From CAVYWD01 sp963772225 (lineage in GTDB: Bacteria; Myxococcota; Myxococcia; Myxococcales; UBA5297): a DNA stretch of 64,000 nt. The notes beneath the pieces were generated by a model that was given only the letters and a program-made list of their open reading frames with translations, did not search any database and had not been told where the DNA came from. This document shows, in pieces, positions 27,447 to 37,042 of the stretch (position 1 is the first letter of the stretch; the number at the start of each line of letters is the position of its first letter). Location of the stretch: assembly GCA_963772225.1 (NCBI GenBank), contig CAVYWD010000009.1, forward strand, positions 202,546 to 266,545, given 5' to 3'. Both the position numbers and the translations under genes were made by a program.

Positions 27447-28629
27447 ATGAGCCATGCGTACCTCGCGACGGTGCTAGACCTGTCGCTGCCGATCGGCGGC
27501 GACCATGCCTCGGCGAACGCGCTGGGCGGCGGTCTCCAGGCGGCGATGGGACAGCTCGAGGCCGCGCCGCGGCTCCGCGCGGAGGTGGCGCTTTCGGGTG
27601 CGGTCTCGCGGGCGCTCTTGCGCTGGGGCGAGGAGCGGCCGCTGCAGCTGCTCGCGGAGCGCGCCGCGGCGGGGCAGGTGAGCTTCCTGGCCACCGCGTG
27701 CTACGGGGCGTTCCTTCCGCTCGTCCCTGAGCGCGAGGCTTCGCGGCAGCTCGACTTGAGCGAGGAGATCAACCGCGAGGTGCTGGGCGCGGCCGTCTAT
27801 CGGACGGGAGGGGTGTTCCCGCCTCAGCTCGGCTACAGCCGGAGCATCGCCGAGCTCGCGCTTCGCCGAGGGGCGCCGTGGGTCATGGCCGATGCCCTGG
27901 GCTGGCACGGGGGCGCCCCGCTGCCCCGCGCCCGGCACTTTGCGCTGCGCGACCGCCCGCAGATGCGCGTCTTCTTCGTGGACCGCGCGCTGTCGGACGA
28001 GCTGGCCCAGGGCGCGCCGCGCCGCGGCGACTTCCGGAGCTGGATCCGGCGACACCTGCCGCGGTCGCCGAGCTACGCCGTGGTCCGACTTCCGTCCCGC
28101 TCTCTGTCGAAGGAGGCGCCGCCGTACCTGGCCGCGCTGGCGACGTGCGATGCCGTTCGCCCCGCGTCTCTCCAGGAGGCGCTGGCGCTCTTCCCCGAGG
28201 TCGAGCCGGTGGAGCCGCTGCCCAGCGCCTTGGGAACCGAGCCTTCCGAGCTCGCCTCCGGCGTGCAGTTCGCCAAGTGGTCGGCTCCGGGGAACGAGCT
28301 GCAGGCGCTCTTGTGGAAGCTCGCGCAAGATCGCCTCGGAGGAGGCCGCTCGCCTCGAGGGCCTGAGCGCGACCGCGGCCTTCGCGGCGCTGCGCGGCCG
28401 CCTCGACGAGTCGCTCGACTGCGCCGCCTGGCGGTTCGCGTCGGGCAAGCCGGAGCTCGACCTGGCGCGCGCGGAGGGCGGCGGTCGGCAGCTCCTGGAG
28501 GCCGTCCGCGCGGGCGGGGCCGAGGTGAGCCCTTCGGCGCGGGCGCAGGCCGAGCAAGCCTTCGCGCGGCTCGCGCAGCGCTGTGCCGAGATCGCCCGCG
28601 AGCGCTCGAGCGCGCTCCCGGGCGGATGA
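27447..28629 (+). CDS. GH57-like glycoside hydrolase-family protein (frameshifted)
   Basis: About 394 residues after repair. The N-terminal strand (ATVLDLSLPIGGDH) and the segment GGVFPPQLGYSRSIAELALR followed by WVMADALGWH resemble the beta/alpha barrel of GH57 amylases. The position usually filled by Glu in the PPE motif is Gln here, so catalysis is doubtful. One frameshift lies near 28325-28340, beside a GATC; after it the frame continues ASEEAARLEGLSATAAFAAL. Start at ATG 27447; an upstream ATG at 27393 is possible. It precedes glutamate dehydrogenase by about 70 bases. Confidence 0.65.
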
Positions 28630-28698
28630 CCTCGGGCGGCCGCGGCCTGCGTGGTAGGCTCCCGCCGCTCACCGGGAACGAGGGCTCACCCCAAAGCC

Positions 28699-29928
28699 AT
28701 GAACATCGCCGAGGCCACCGAGGTCCACTTCCGCAAGGCGGTGAAGCTGTTGGACCTGAGCCCTGCCCTCGCCGCGCTGCTCTGGGCGCCCCTGCGCGAG
28801 ATCCGCGTGCAGATCCCTCTCGAGCTCGACAGCGGCGAGCTCCGCACCTTCACCGGGTGGCGCGTCCAGCACGACAACGCGCGCGGCCCCATGAAGGGCG
28901 GCCTTCGGTACCACCCGAGCGTGGACCGCGACTCGATGGCCGGCCTCGCCTCGCTGATGACCTGGAAAACGGCGGCGGTCAACCTCCCCTTCGGCGGCGC
29001 CAAGGGCGGCATCCAGTGCGACCCGTCCGCGCTCGCCCCCCGGGAGCTCGAGCGGCTCACGCGGCGGTTCGTCGACCAGATCCAGGACGTCATCGGGCCG
29101 ACCCGCGACATCCCGGCGCCGGACGTGAACACGAACCCTCAAGTCATGGCGTGGGTCTTCGACCAGTACTCGCGCACCCAGGGCCATGCGCCGGCCGTCG
29201 TCACTGGCAAGCCGCTCGACCTCTACGGCTGCCGAGGCCGCGACGCCGCCACCGGCCGCGGGGTGCTCCTCATCGCCCGGGAGATCCTGAAGGACATCGG
29301 CATGCCCGTGAAGGGCACGCGCTTCGCGGTGCAGGGGTTCGGCAACGTCGGCAGCCACGCCACGAGGCTCCTCTTCGAGGAAGGGGCGCGCGTCGTCGCG
29401 GTGGCCGACAGCGCGGGCGGGGTGGCGAACCCCCAGGGGCTGGACGTCGCCGCGCTGTTCGAGCACGCCAAGGCCAACGGCACGCCGCGCGGCTTCGGCG
29501 GCGGGCGGGCCATCTCGGCCAAGGAGGTCCTCACCGCCGAATGCGACGTGCTGGTGCCGGCGGCGCTCGAGGGCGCCATCACCTCCGAGAACGCGGCCGA
29601 GGTGAACGCGAAGCTCGTGGTCGAGGGAGCCAACGCCCCCATGTCGCCCGAGGCCGACGAGCTGCTCGAGCGGCGAGGCATCATCGTGGTCCCCGACCTC
29701 CTGGCGAGCGCGGGCGGCGTCGCGGTGAGCTACTTCGAATGGATCCAGAACCTCCAGCAGCTCACCTGGGAGGAGGAGCGGGTCAACGCCGAGCTGGAGA
29801 AGGTGCTCCGCGAGGCCTACGAGCGCGTCGCCCACTTGGCGAAGACCCGCAAGGTGTCCCTGCGAACCGCCGCCTATCTGACCGCCGTCGGGCGGGTCGC
29901 CAAGGCGGCGACGCTGCGCGGTCACTAG
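28699..29928 (+). CDS. Glutamate dehydrogenase (Glu/Leu/Phe/Val dehydrogenase family)
   Basis: 409-residue cytoplasmic enzyme converting glutamate to 2-oxoglutarate and ammonia with NAD(P). The dimerisation domain carries GWRVQHDNARGPMKGGLRYH and the catalytic-lysine region NLPFGGAKGGI. TRDIPAPDVNTNPQVMAW is diagnostic. The Rossmann motif is VQGFGNVGSHAT, and VPDLLASAGGVAVSYFEWIQ closes the active site. The length is typical of the hexameric ~410-residue class. Start at ATG 28699. It is followed four bases later by the Rsm22-like gene. Confidence 0.96.
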   Translation: MNIAEATEVHFRKAVKLLDLSPALAALLWAPLREIRVQIPLELDSGELRTFTGWRVQHDNARGPMKGGLRYHPSVDRDSMAGLASLMTWKTAAVNLPFGGAKGGIQCDPSALAPRELERLTRRFVDQIQDVIGPTRDIPAPDVNTNPQVMAWVFDQYSRTQGHAPAVVTGKPLDLYGCRGRDAATGRGVLLIAREILKDIGMPVKGTRFAVQGFGNVGSHATRLLFEEGARVVAVADSAGGVANPQGLDVAALFEHAKANGTPRGFGGGRAISAKEVLTAECDVLVPAALEGAITSENAAEVNAKLVVEGANAPMSPEADELLERRGIIVVPDLLASAGGVAVSYFEWIQNLQQLTWEEERVNAELEKVLREAYERVAHLAKTRKVSLRTAAYLTAVGRVAKAATLRGH

Positions 29929-29932
29929 AACC

Positions 29933-31096
29933 ATGGACGCCATCGAACGCAATCTCGAGAAATGGATTCCGCGCCTCATCGGCGCCTGGCGCCGCGCGCG
30001 CAAAATCTCCTCCGGACCGGAGGACCGGCTCTCCCCGCAGGAGCTCCGGGAAGTCGGCGCCGCGGTGAAGACCCTGTCCTTGGGCCTGACGCGCGAGCGC
30101 GAGCTGGCGGGGGCGCGCTACATGGAGGACCCGCGCCTGCTCGGCGGTTACCTGCTCTTCTACTGGCCCGTCTCGTACGCGCAGGCCCGCCACGCGCTGC
30201 GCGAGCTTCCGAGCCGCCCCCGCTCGGTCCTCGACGCCGGCGCCGGGCCCGGCCCCATCGCCTTCGCGTGCCTCGATGCCGGCGCCTCACAGGTGGTGGC
30301 CGCGGACCGCAGCCCCGCGGCGCTCAAGCTGATGCGCGAGCTCGCCGCCGAGGCCGGCGAGGCCATGGCCACGCGCCCCTGGAACGCCATGGGCGGGGAG
30401 CCTCTGCCCGAGGGGCCGTACGACCTCGTCACCATGGGACACATGCTGAACGAGCTCTGGAAAGGTCAGCCGGACGCTGCCCGCCGGCGCGCGGGGGTGG
30501 TCGAGCGCGCCTTCGGCCAGGTCCGGGCCAATGGCTCGTTGCTCGTCGTGGAGCCGGCGCTCCGCGAGACCTCCCGCGCGCTCCTCGAGGTGCGCGACCT
30601 CCTGGTGGAGGCCGGCCACGCCGTCCGGAGCCCCTGCCTCTGGCGCGGCCGCTGCCCGGCGCTGGTGAAGGAGTCCGACTGGTGCCACGCCGAGCGGGCC
30701 TTCCAGCCGCCGCGGCTGGTCCAGGAAATAGGCCGGGTGGCGGGCCTGCGCAAAGAGTCCCTGAAGATGACCTACCTGCTCCTCGCGCCCAAGGGCGAGA
30801 GCTGGCCCGAGCTGCCTGCGGGTCGGCTCTTTCGGATCGTGAGCGAGCCGCTCGCCTCGAAGGGGCGGCGGCGGTACATCGGCTGCGGGCCCGAGGGCCG
30901 CGTGGGACTGTCGCTGCAGGACAAGCACCTTTGCGACGCGAACCGCGCCTTCGCGCAGTTGGAGCGCGGCGACGTCATCGCCGTGAAGGGGACCGAGGAG
31001 CGCGGCGACGGGCTCGCGCTGGATGACCACAGCCGGGTCGAGGTGGTGGCTCGGGCTGGCGCGCGAGTGCCGGCGCCTGGCAAGCCGGGCGGGTGA
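29933..31096 (+). CDS. Rsm22-family SAM-dependent methyltransferase
   Basis: 387 residues. The SAM-binding motif is SVLDAGAGPGPIAFACLDAG, with VVAADRSPAALKLM after it. The C-terminal part has the cysteine pattern CLWRGRCPALVKESDWCHAE, which in the Rsm22 family (mitochondrial small-subunit assembly; bacterial homologues) is linked to an Fe-S cluster or zinc. The family is thought to act on the small ribosomal subunit. The ATG lies four bases after the glutamate dehydrogenase stop, so the two are probably one transcript. Confidence 0.82.
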   Translation: MDAIERNLEKWIPRLIGAWRRARKISSGPEDRLSPQELREVGAAVKTLSLGLTRERELAGARYMEDPRLLGGYLLFYWPVSYAQARHALRELPSRPRSVLDAGAGPGPIAFACLDAGASQVVAADRSPAALKLMRELAAEAGEAMATRPWNAMGGEPLPEGPYDLVTMGHMLNELWKGQPDAARRRAGVVERAFGQVRANGSLLVVEPALRETSRALLEVRDLLVEAGHAVRSPCLWRGRCPALVKESDWCHAERAFQPPRLVQEIGRVAGLRKESLKMTYLLLAPKGESWPELPAGRLFRIVSEPLASKGRRRYIGCGPEGRVGLSLQDKHLCDANRAFAQLERGDVIAVKGTEERGDGLALDDHSRVEVVARAGARVPAPGKPGG

Positions 31097-31155
31097 GCTT
31101 CTCGGCTCCCCGCCTGGCGCCATTCCTAGGCCTCGGCGGGAATACTCTCGTCCCC

Positions 31156-31395
31156 ATGCCTCCCCCAATGCAGCCTCGCGCCGCTCGCGCCCTGCTTGCC
31201 CTCGACGGTCTTTCGGTGGGCGATGCCTTTGGCCAGAACGACTTCATCTCCGACGCAGAGGCCGCGATCGCCGAGCGGCGAATCCCCTCCGGCTTCGCCC
31301 CACCGTCGCCGCCTCGACGCGAAGAGGGCCCGGCGGCACAAGCCCGCCGAGCCCAATTCGAGAAGATGAACGCGATAGCGGCGCGGCGAGGCCGT
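31156..31395 (+). pseudogene. N-terminal remnant of an ADP-ribosylglycohydrolase (DraG-like)
   Basis: The frame from ATG 31156 reads AARALLALDGLSVGDAFGQ, matching the first metal-binding helix of ADP-ribosylglycohydrolases (R-x-x-G-L-x-G-L-x-x-G-D-A-x-G). It continues AEAAIAERRIPSG, the usual lead-in to the W-T-D-D-T motif. That motif never appears, and the frame runs into antisense of the EF-G gene. The remaining ~250 residues of the family are absent, so this is a truncated remnant. Confidence 0.55.
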
Positions 31396-31397
31396 CC

Positions 31398-33500
31398 CTA
31401 CTCCTCGTCCTCCACCTCGCCCTTCATCTTGCCCTTGGCGGCGGCGACGACCTTCTCCGCGATGTTCGCCGGGACCTCGTCGTAGTGGCTCTGCTCCATG
31501 GTGAAGGAGCCGCGGCCGCTGGTAATGGAGCGCAGGTCAGGCGCGTAGGCCAAGAGCTCGCTCATGGGCGCCTGAGCCTTGATGATCTGGTTTTTGCCCT
31601 TGGTGTCCACTCCCACCACCCGTCCCCGCCGCTGGTTGATGTCGCCGATGACGTCGCCGGTGCACTCCTCGGGGATGGTCACTTCGAGGTTCATCACCGG
31701 CTCGAGCAGGATGGGCTTGGCCAGAAGGAAGGCCGCCTTGAACCCCTTGGAACCCGCCATCTGGAACGAGAAGTCGCTGGAGTCGACGTCGTGGTACTTG
31801 CCGTCGTAGAGGCTGACCTTCACGTCGACGATGGGGTGGCCGGAGATCACGCCGCGCGCCAACGAGGCACGGATGCCTTTGTCTACCGAGGGGATGAAGT
31901 TGCGCGGGATGGCGCCGCCGACGATGTCGTCCACGAACTCGTAGCCCTGCCCCCGGTTCGGCTCGAGGTTCAGGTAGCAGACGCCATACTGCCCGCGGCC
32001 GCCCGACTGCTTCTTGTGCTTGCCCTCGACGCCCTTGGCGACGCCCTTGATGGTCTCGCGGTATGGGATCTTCGGAGGCAAGAGCTCCACGTCCACCGAG
32101 TACTTGCGCTTCAGCCGCTCAACCGTGATCTCAATGTGCGTCTGGCCGACGCCGCCCAGCAGCGTCTCGCCCGCCTCGACGTCTCGCGAGATCTCCAGGG
32201 TCGGGTCCTCCTCGATGAGCCGGTGGAGGGCGTTGGCGATCCGGTCCTCGTCCTGCTTGGTCCTGGGCCTGAGCGCGTAAGTGATGACCGGCTTGACCTT
32301 GGAGATATCGGGCAGGCGGCTCGGGTTCTTCGCCTCGGAGAGCGTGTCGCCGGTCAGCGTGTCCTTGAGCTTGGCGATCACCGCGATGTCCCCCGCCACC
32401 GCCTGCGCCACCGGCTCGTGCTTGCGGCCCTGCAGGCTCAGGAGCTGCGTGTAGCGCTCGGTGGAGCTCCGGGTGGTGTTCGAGATCTGCCCGTCGCCGG
32501 GGAGCGTCCCCGACCAGACGCGGAAGAGCGAGAGCTTGCCCACGAACTGGTCGACGATGGTGCGGAAGACCTGCGCCGCGAGCGGGCCCGCCGGGTCGCA
32601 CTTGCGCTCGACCGGCGTGTGGGCCTTCGGGTCCTCGGCCTGAACCGGCGCGCGATCGGCCGGCGACGGGCAGCTCGACACGAGGAACTCGAGCACCGCC
32701 GCGGGGCCGACGTTCTTGGTCCCGGAGCCGCAGAGCACGGGGACGAGCGCGCCCGCGGAGATCTGCTTCATGAGGCCGGACTTGAGCTCGTCGGGGGTCA
32801 GATCGCCGACCTCGAGATACTTCTCGGTGAGCGCGTCGTCGCCCGCCGCCACCGCGTCGACCAGCGCCTCGCGCGCCTTCTTGGCGACGGCCGCGAGGTC
32901 CGCGGGAACCTCCTCCTCGACGTAGGCGCCCGAGCCGTCGGCCTTGAACTTGAGCGCCTTCATGGACAGCAAATCGACGACGCCGGAGAACCCCGCCTCT
33001 TGGCCGATGGGGATCTGCACCGGGGTGGCCTTGTCGGAGAGCGAGTCGCGCACGTCCTTGAGGGCGGTCTCGAAGTCGGCCCGCTCGCGGTCGAGCTTGT
33101 TGATGAACACGAGCCGCGGAAGCTTGGCCTCGGCGGCGAACGACCAGGTGCGCTCGGTCTGCACCTGCACGCCCGCCACCGCGTCCACCACGATGACCGC
33201 GACGTCGACGGCCGAGATGGCCGCCCGGGTGTCCATGAAGAAGTTCGAGTCGCCCGGGGTGTCCAGCAGATCGATCTTGTGGTCCTTCCAGGCGCACCAA
33301 CCCAGGTGCAAAGCGATGGAGGCCTTGTGCTTGATCTCCTCGGGCTCGGTGTCCAGGCTGCTCGTGTCGTCGGCGACGCTCCCGAGCTTCGGAAGGGCCT
33401 TGGCCGAGTAGAGGAGCGCCTCGGCGAGCGAAGTCTTTCCCGCTCCCTGGTGCCCGAAGAGCCCGGCATTTCGAATCTTCCGCGGGTCCTGGATATTCAT
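31398..33500 (-). CDS. Elongation factor G paralogue (EF-G-like GTPase)
   Basis: 700-residue translational GTPase with all EF-G domains. The G1 motif is GHQGAGKTSLAEAL, not the canonical AHIDAGKTT, and G3 and G4 are DTPGDSNFF and FINKLDRERADF. Domain IV (GKHKKQSGGRGQYGVCYLNL) and domain V (MNLEVTIPEECTGDVIGDIN, RRGRVVGVD) are recognisable. The altered P-loop and the acidic tail place it among the EF-G-like paralogues (FusA2-type) rather than the str-operon factor. It stands alone here. Its role could be in ribosome recycling, but this is not established. Confidence 0.92.
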   Translation of the reverse strand: MNIQDPRKIRNAGLFGHQGAGKTSLAEALLYSAKALPKLGSVADDTSSLDTEPEEIKHKASIALHLGWCAWKDHKIDLLDTPGDSNFFMDTRAAISAVDVAVIVVDAVAGVQVQTERTWSFAAEAKLPRLVFINKLDRERADFETALKDVRDSLSDKATPVQIPIGQEAGFSGVVDLLSMKALKFKADGSGAYVEEEVPADLAAVAKKAREALVDAVAAGDDALTEKYLEVGDLTPDELKSGLMKQISAGALVPVLCGSGTKNVGPAAVLEFLVSSCPSPADRAPVQAEDPKAHTPVERKCDPAGPLAAQVFRTIVDQFVGKLSLFRVWSGTLPGDGQISNTTRSSTERYTQLLSLQGRKHEPVAQAVAGDIAVIAKLKDTLTGDTLSEAKNPSRLPDISKVKPVITYALRPRTKQDEDRIANALHRLIEEDPTLEISRDVEAGETLLGGVGQTHIEITVERLKRKYSVDVELLPPKIPYRETIKGVAKGVEGKHKKQSGGRGQYGVCYLNLEPNRGQGYEFVDDIVGGAIPRNFIPSVDKGIRASLARGVISGHPIVDVKVSLYDGKYHDVDSSDFSFQMAGSKGFKAAFLLAKPILLEPVMNLEVTIPEECTGDVIGDINQRRGRVVGVDTKGKNQIIKAQAPMSELLAYAPDLRSITSGRGSFTMEQSHYDEVPANIAEKVVAAAKGKMKGEVEDEE

Positions 33501-33868
33501 GTCCGCCTCGATGCGCGCCCCGCCTCGTGGGGACCACCGGGATTGCCCCGGCTCTCCAAGACAGGGGCTGCTCTAAAGGGTTGGGATCGGTTCCGCGCTC
33601 TCGCCTGGAAGCCCGCCTCCTGGAAAGTCGCCCAAAGGCCTGCCGCCTTCCGACCGCCGCGAGTCCAGACGTCGCTGCGGCCCAGTTTGCTAGCAGATGG
33701 TACCGCGAGCGTCAAACGAGATGCTCGCCAAAACAAGCGCAAAGCTCGGGCGACGGCGGAGGGCGGTTCGCGCTTCAGGAAGTCTCGCGACCCGGCTCGC
33801 GCTGCGAGCCCGCGCTCGAAACGAATGCAGGCCGGGCCTGCGGCTCGCCGCCTCGGCGCTGGCGCGCC
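33501..33868. other. Intergenic region upstream of the EF-G paralogue
   Basis: The 368 bases between the transglycosylase stop and the EF-G paralogue start show no convincing coding frame on either strand. The EF-G promoter must lie here, but I see no clear sigma-70 pair or repeat. Confidence 0.4.
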
Positions 33869-35917
33869 TCAGGCGCCGGGGACCATCACGGTCAGGGACT
33901 TGCCGACCTGGAGCTTGGGCTTGTCCAGGTTGTTCCAGCGCTTCAAGTCCTCGATCGTCACCTTGTAGCGATGGGAAAGCGACGAGAGGGTGTCCCCGGG
34001 GGCGATCACGTGCATGACCTGCCGGGTGCCGGGCGCCGCGCCGCTGGGCGCAGTTAGCGGCGTCGGCTCGGCCCTGGCCTGGGCAGGAGGTGCGGGCGCC
34101 TTCTCGCCTGGGTAGACGAAAATCTCTTGGCCAATCTTGAGGTGCTTGCGATCGCCGAAGTCGTTCCAGGCCCGCAGCTCGTCCACGTGGACGTCGAAGT
34201 GCCGCGCGATGGACCAGAGGCTGTCGCCCTCGGCCACTCCATAGATGACCTTGGTGCGGTTGCCCTCCTTCACCGACCGCTGCGACCCTGCCGCCGCCGT
34301 CCGCGCAGACCTCGGAGGTGGAGGTGCCGCCGGGATCTCCTCGGCGGCGGGCGCCGCGCGGAAGCCCGAGCGCCGCGCCTGAACCGCCATGGCCTCGCGG
34401 CTGCCCGCGCGCGGCACCGGGACCACCAGCTCCGCGCCGAGCTTCAGGTGCCGAGAGTCGCGCATGCCGTTCATCCGCATGACGGCCTCGACGGCGCTGC
34501 CGTACTCGCCGGCGATCTTCGAGAGCGTGTCCCCCTTGCCGACGTGGTGGACGCGGAAAGTGAGCCGGTCCTTGGGGGCGATCTGGGCGAAGCTCTCGGC
34601 GAACTTCTGGGCGGTGCCCACCGGCAGCTTGATCCGGTACACGTCCGACGCCTGCCGCGCCGGCGGCGTGCGCGAACGGCGCAGCTCGGGGTTGAGCTCC
34701 TTCAAGTCCTCGAGGCCAATGCCCGCGGCCCGGGCGACGACCTCCAGGTCCGTGGCCTCGGGGACCTCGCCCTCGTCGTACTCCAGGGCGGCCTGCGCCT
34801 CAATCTCCTGCTCGGTGAAGCCGAACGACTTGAGGTTCTTCGTGATGAGGGCCGCAGCCATGAGCTTGGGGACGTAATACTTCGTCTCCTTGCGCAGCAC
34901 GCGCCCCCTGGCCAGCTCCCAAAAGTCGTTGCTCTTGGCCACCTGCACCGCCCGCCGGATGGTCCCCGCGCCGGAGTCGTAGCCGGCCCAGGCCAGGCGC
35001 CAATCTCCGAACTCGGTGTAGAGCTCCTTGAGGTAGCCCGCCGCCGCCGCGGTCGCCTTGATCGGGTCGCGGCGCTGATCGACCCAGAAGTCGACCTGGA
35101 GGCCGAACCGGCGCCCGGTCGGCTCGATGAACTGCCAAAGGCCGGAGGCCTTGGCCCAGCTAAAGGCCATGGGAGAGAAGCCGCTCTCGATCATCGAGAG
35201 GAAGACGGTGTCCTCCGGGAGCCCCTGCTCGCGCAGCGTCCTTCGCATCATGGGCAAGTAGCGCGACGCGCGCCCCAACCACCGCACGAAGTGCTTGCGA
35301 CCGAAGGTCTGGAAGAAGCGGACCCCCTCGGCCACCTGCGGGTTCATCTCCACCGGGATGTCGTAGAGCTTCTTGGCCTTCTCGATGTCGAATGAGCCAA
35401 TCTCGGCGAGCGAGGCGGCCTCCATCTCCCCTTCGTTCGGGACCAGAGGCAGGACTCGCTGCGGCCCGAGCGCGTCGTTCAACCGCTGGTGAAGAGGGCT
35501 GGCCGGACCCGCCCTCTGCATGAGGCGAAAAACCTCTTCGGCGCGCGCGGCGCCGGGCTCCAACGCCGCGGCCTCGGCCGCGCGCTCTTCGGCCATCTCT
35601 TTGGCGGCGGCTTCGATTTTCGGGGCGATGGAAGGGTCGTCCGGAGCCTGCGAGGCAGCCTCCGCGGGCTCCTCGGCCGCAGCCTTCGCGGAGCCCTCGG
35701 CTTCGGCAGCCTGGGTTGAAGCCGGGGGCCCTTCGGCGGCGACTGCCGGAGGTGCCGAGGGGATGGGCGCCGAAGCGGGGGCGGCAGGCGACGCGCTCTG
35801 GGGGAGCGGTGCGCCGGCGTCAGGAGCGGCGGCGCTCGCGGGGGCGAGCGGCTCGGCGCGCCCCGGTCCCGCAATGCACAGCGAGACAACGAGGAGGGCA
35901 GAAGTGACTCTCGACAT
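33869..35917 (-). CDS. MltD-like lytic transglycosylase with three LysM domains
   Basis: 682 residues. A signal peptide (MSRVTSALLVVSLCIAGPGR) is followed by a low-complexity Ala/Pro/Glu stretch to about residue 130. The SLT domain has the catalytic Glu in FLSMIESGFSPMAFSWAKAS and the family motif SGLWQFIEPTGRRFGL. Three C-terminal LysM repeats (GKGDTLSKIAGEYGSAVEAV; AEGDSLWSIARHFDVHVDEL; APGDTLSSLSHRYKVTIEDL) bind peptidoglycan. This is the MltD arrangement for periplasmic glycan-strand cleavage. Start at ATG 35917, because the upstream frame lacks a signal sequence. Confidence 0.93.
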   Translation of the reverse strand: MSRVTSALLVVSLCIAGPGRAEPLAPASAAAPDAGAPLPQSASPAAPASAPIPSAPPAVAAEGPPASTQAAEAEGSAKAAAEEPAEAASQAPDDPSIAPKIEAAAKEMAEERAAEAAALEPGAARAEEVFRLMQRAGPASPLHQRLNDALGPQRVLPLVPNEGEMEAASLAEIGSFDIEKAKKLYDIPVEMNPQVAEGVRFFQTFGRKHFVRWLGRASRYLPMMRRTLREQGLPEDTVFLSMIESGFSPMAFSWAKASGLWQFIEPTGRRFGLQVDFWVDQRRDPIKATAAAAGYLKELYTEFGDWRLAWAGYDSGAGTIRRAVQVAKSNDFWELARGRVLRKETKYYVPKLMAAALITKNLKSFGFTEQEIEAQAALEYDEGEVPEATDLEVVARAAGIGLEDLKELNPELRRSRTPPARQASDVYRIKLPVGTAQKFAESFAQIAPKDRLTFRVHHVGKGDTLSKIAGEYGSAVEAVMRMNGMRDSRHLKLGAELVVPVPRAGSREAMAVQARRSGFRAAPAAEEIPAAPPPPRSARTAAAGSQRSVKEGNRTKVIYGVAEGDSLWSIARHFDVHVDELRAWNDFGDRKHLKIGQEIFVYPGEKAPAPPAQARAEPTPLTAPSGAAPGTRQVMHVIAPGDTLSSLSHRYKVTIEDLKRWNNLDKPKLQVGKSLTVMVPGA

Positions 35918-36138
35918 CAACTGGGCTCGTGGAAGGAAGGGCCGCGCTGGAAGAGAGCGCGGGCGCCGCAATCGGGCATCGTAGGGGGGCCCCCTCGAGC
36001 CTGTCAAACACTTGAACATCGCCGCCGCCGAAGCCCCGGCTCCACCCGCGCCCGGGAGCGGCGCCCCGGCAAGTTGACGGTTTGACATCGCGCAGCACCT
36101 CGACGTAAGACGCCAACCTTCTGACAAAGGGGGCTTTC

Positions 36139-36627
36139 ATGCATTCTCCGTCCCACGCCCCCGCGCGCCAGGCCGTTCTGCTGTCGGAAAAGACGCCCGC
36201 GGACGTGGGCAAGGCGCTCTCAGCCGCCGGCTTCGAGGTGCGCCTCGGCGGAGACCTGAGCGCGCCCGACGTCGCGCTCGTCGACCCGCACCTCCTCACC
36301 TTGCCCGGAGGCGCCGTGGAGGCGCTGATCGCCCTGCGAGCCGGTGAGCTGCTCTCGAGGCTGGGGGACGCGGTGCCCGACCTCCATGCGGCAGTCATGA
36401 GCCAGGCGGAGAAGGGCGTCTTCAGAGCCGTGCTGGCCCACACTCAAAACCACCTCGGCCGCGCCTCCAAGATCCTCGGGCTCGACCGCAACACCTGCGC
36501 GCGCAAGGCCCGCGCCTTTGGCCTGGTGGACGAGCCTTCGCGCGGGCGAAAGCCGGCGCCCGAGCGCCCGGCCCGCGCGCCCCGCCAGGGCCGGGGTCGC
36601 AAGCGGCCCACAAAGCGCGCGCGCTAG
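36139..36627 (+). CDS. Fis-type HTH protein with lysine/arginine-rich tail
   Basis: 162 residues. The N-terminal half is a receiver-sized region without phosphorylation motifs. At ~85-130 lies a Fis/NtrC-type HTH (VFRAVLAHTQNHLGRASKIL, DRNTCARKARAFGL), matching the HTH_8 consensus except that Cys replaces a usual Leu/Thr. The C-terminal ~30 residues are strongly basic (RAPRQGRGRKRPTKRAR), as in histone-like tails. It may be a nucleoid protein or an orphan DNA-binding output module. The preceding intergenic region is short, and 700 bases of non-coding DNA follow. Confidence 0.75.
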   Translation: MHSPSHAPARQAVLLSEKTPADVGKALSAAGFEVRLGGDLSAPDVALVDPHLLTLPGGAVEALIALRAGELLSRLGDAVPDLHAAVMSQAEKGVFRAVLAHTQNHLGRASKILGLDRNTCARKARAFGLVDEPSRGRKPAPERPARAPRQGRGRKRPTKRAR

Positions 36628-36721
36628 AAGCCTCGAGGGTCCAAAGTTGACGCAGTTGAGTCAAGTTTTCGCCGAGACGACTTTCAGGAGAACCATCGAC
36701 TATCGACCGTGAACTATCGAC

Positions 36722-36778
36722 GCGAGGCTGCGCCGCGACTTCTCCAACATGCCTCGTCGGTCTGAGGCGCAGCCTCGC
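36722..36778. repeat. 13-bp inverted repeat
   Basis: Arms GCGAGGCTGCGCC (36722-36734) and its exact complement at 36766-36778 are separated by 31 bases. It lies about 95 bases after the Fis-like gene. There is no T-run after the second arm, so a Rho-independent terminator is not supported. Confidence 0.65.
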
Positions 36779-36994
36779 TAGCCCTTGGCCCTTCGCGCGG
36801 CAGGCGTGGGCGCTCCAACACGCCTCATCTCCGGACAATCGCTTTGAAGTCGTGCCCCTGGCCAGCGGCAATCGTTTGAAGGCTGCGTGCCGGCGCGGCC
36901 GCTCGGCGGATAGGCGCCTTTGGGACTCGCACGATAGATAGTCTCTTCGGCGCGAACTCTTGTGCGGGCTGGCAGAGACTCCAGGCTCCAGACC

Positions 36995-37042
36995 CCAGAC
37001 CCCAGGCTCCAGGGAATGCAGTTCCTGAAGCCTGGGGTCGGG
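36995..37042. repeat. 14-bp near-perfect inverted repeat
   Basis: Arms at 36995-37008 and 37029-37042 pair over 13 of 14 bases around a 20-base loop. The first arm is part of a short direct-repeat tract of CCAGA/CCCC units. The position, about 290 bases upstream of moxR, does not suggest a terminator. Confidence 0.55.

Noticed and set aside
31023..33968. 981-codon plus-strand open frame
   Set aside because: Antisense to the EF-G paralogue; high-GC artefact.
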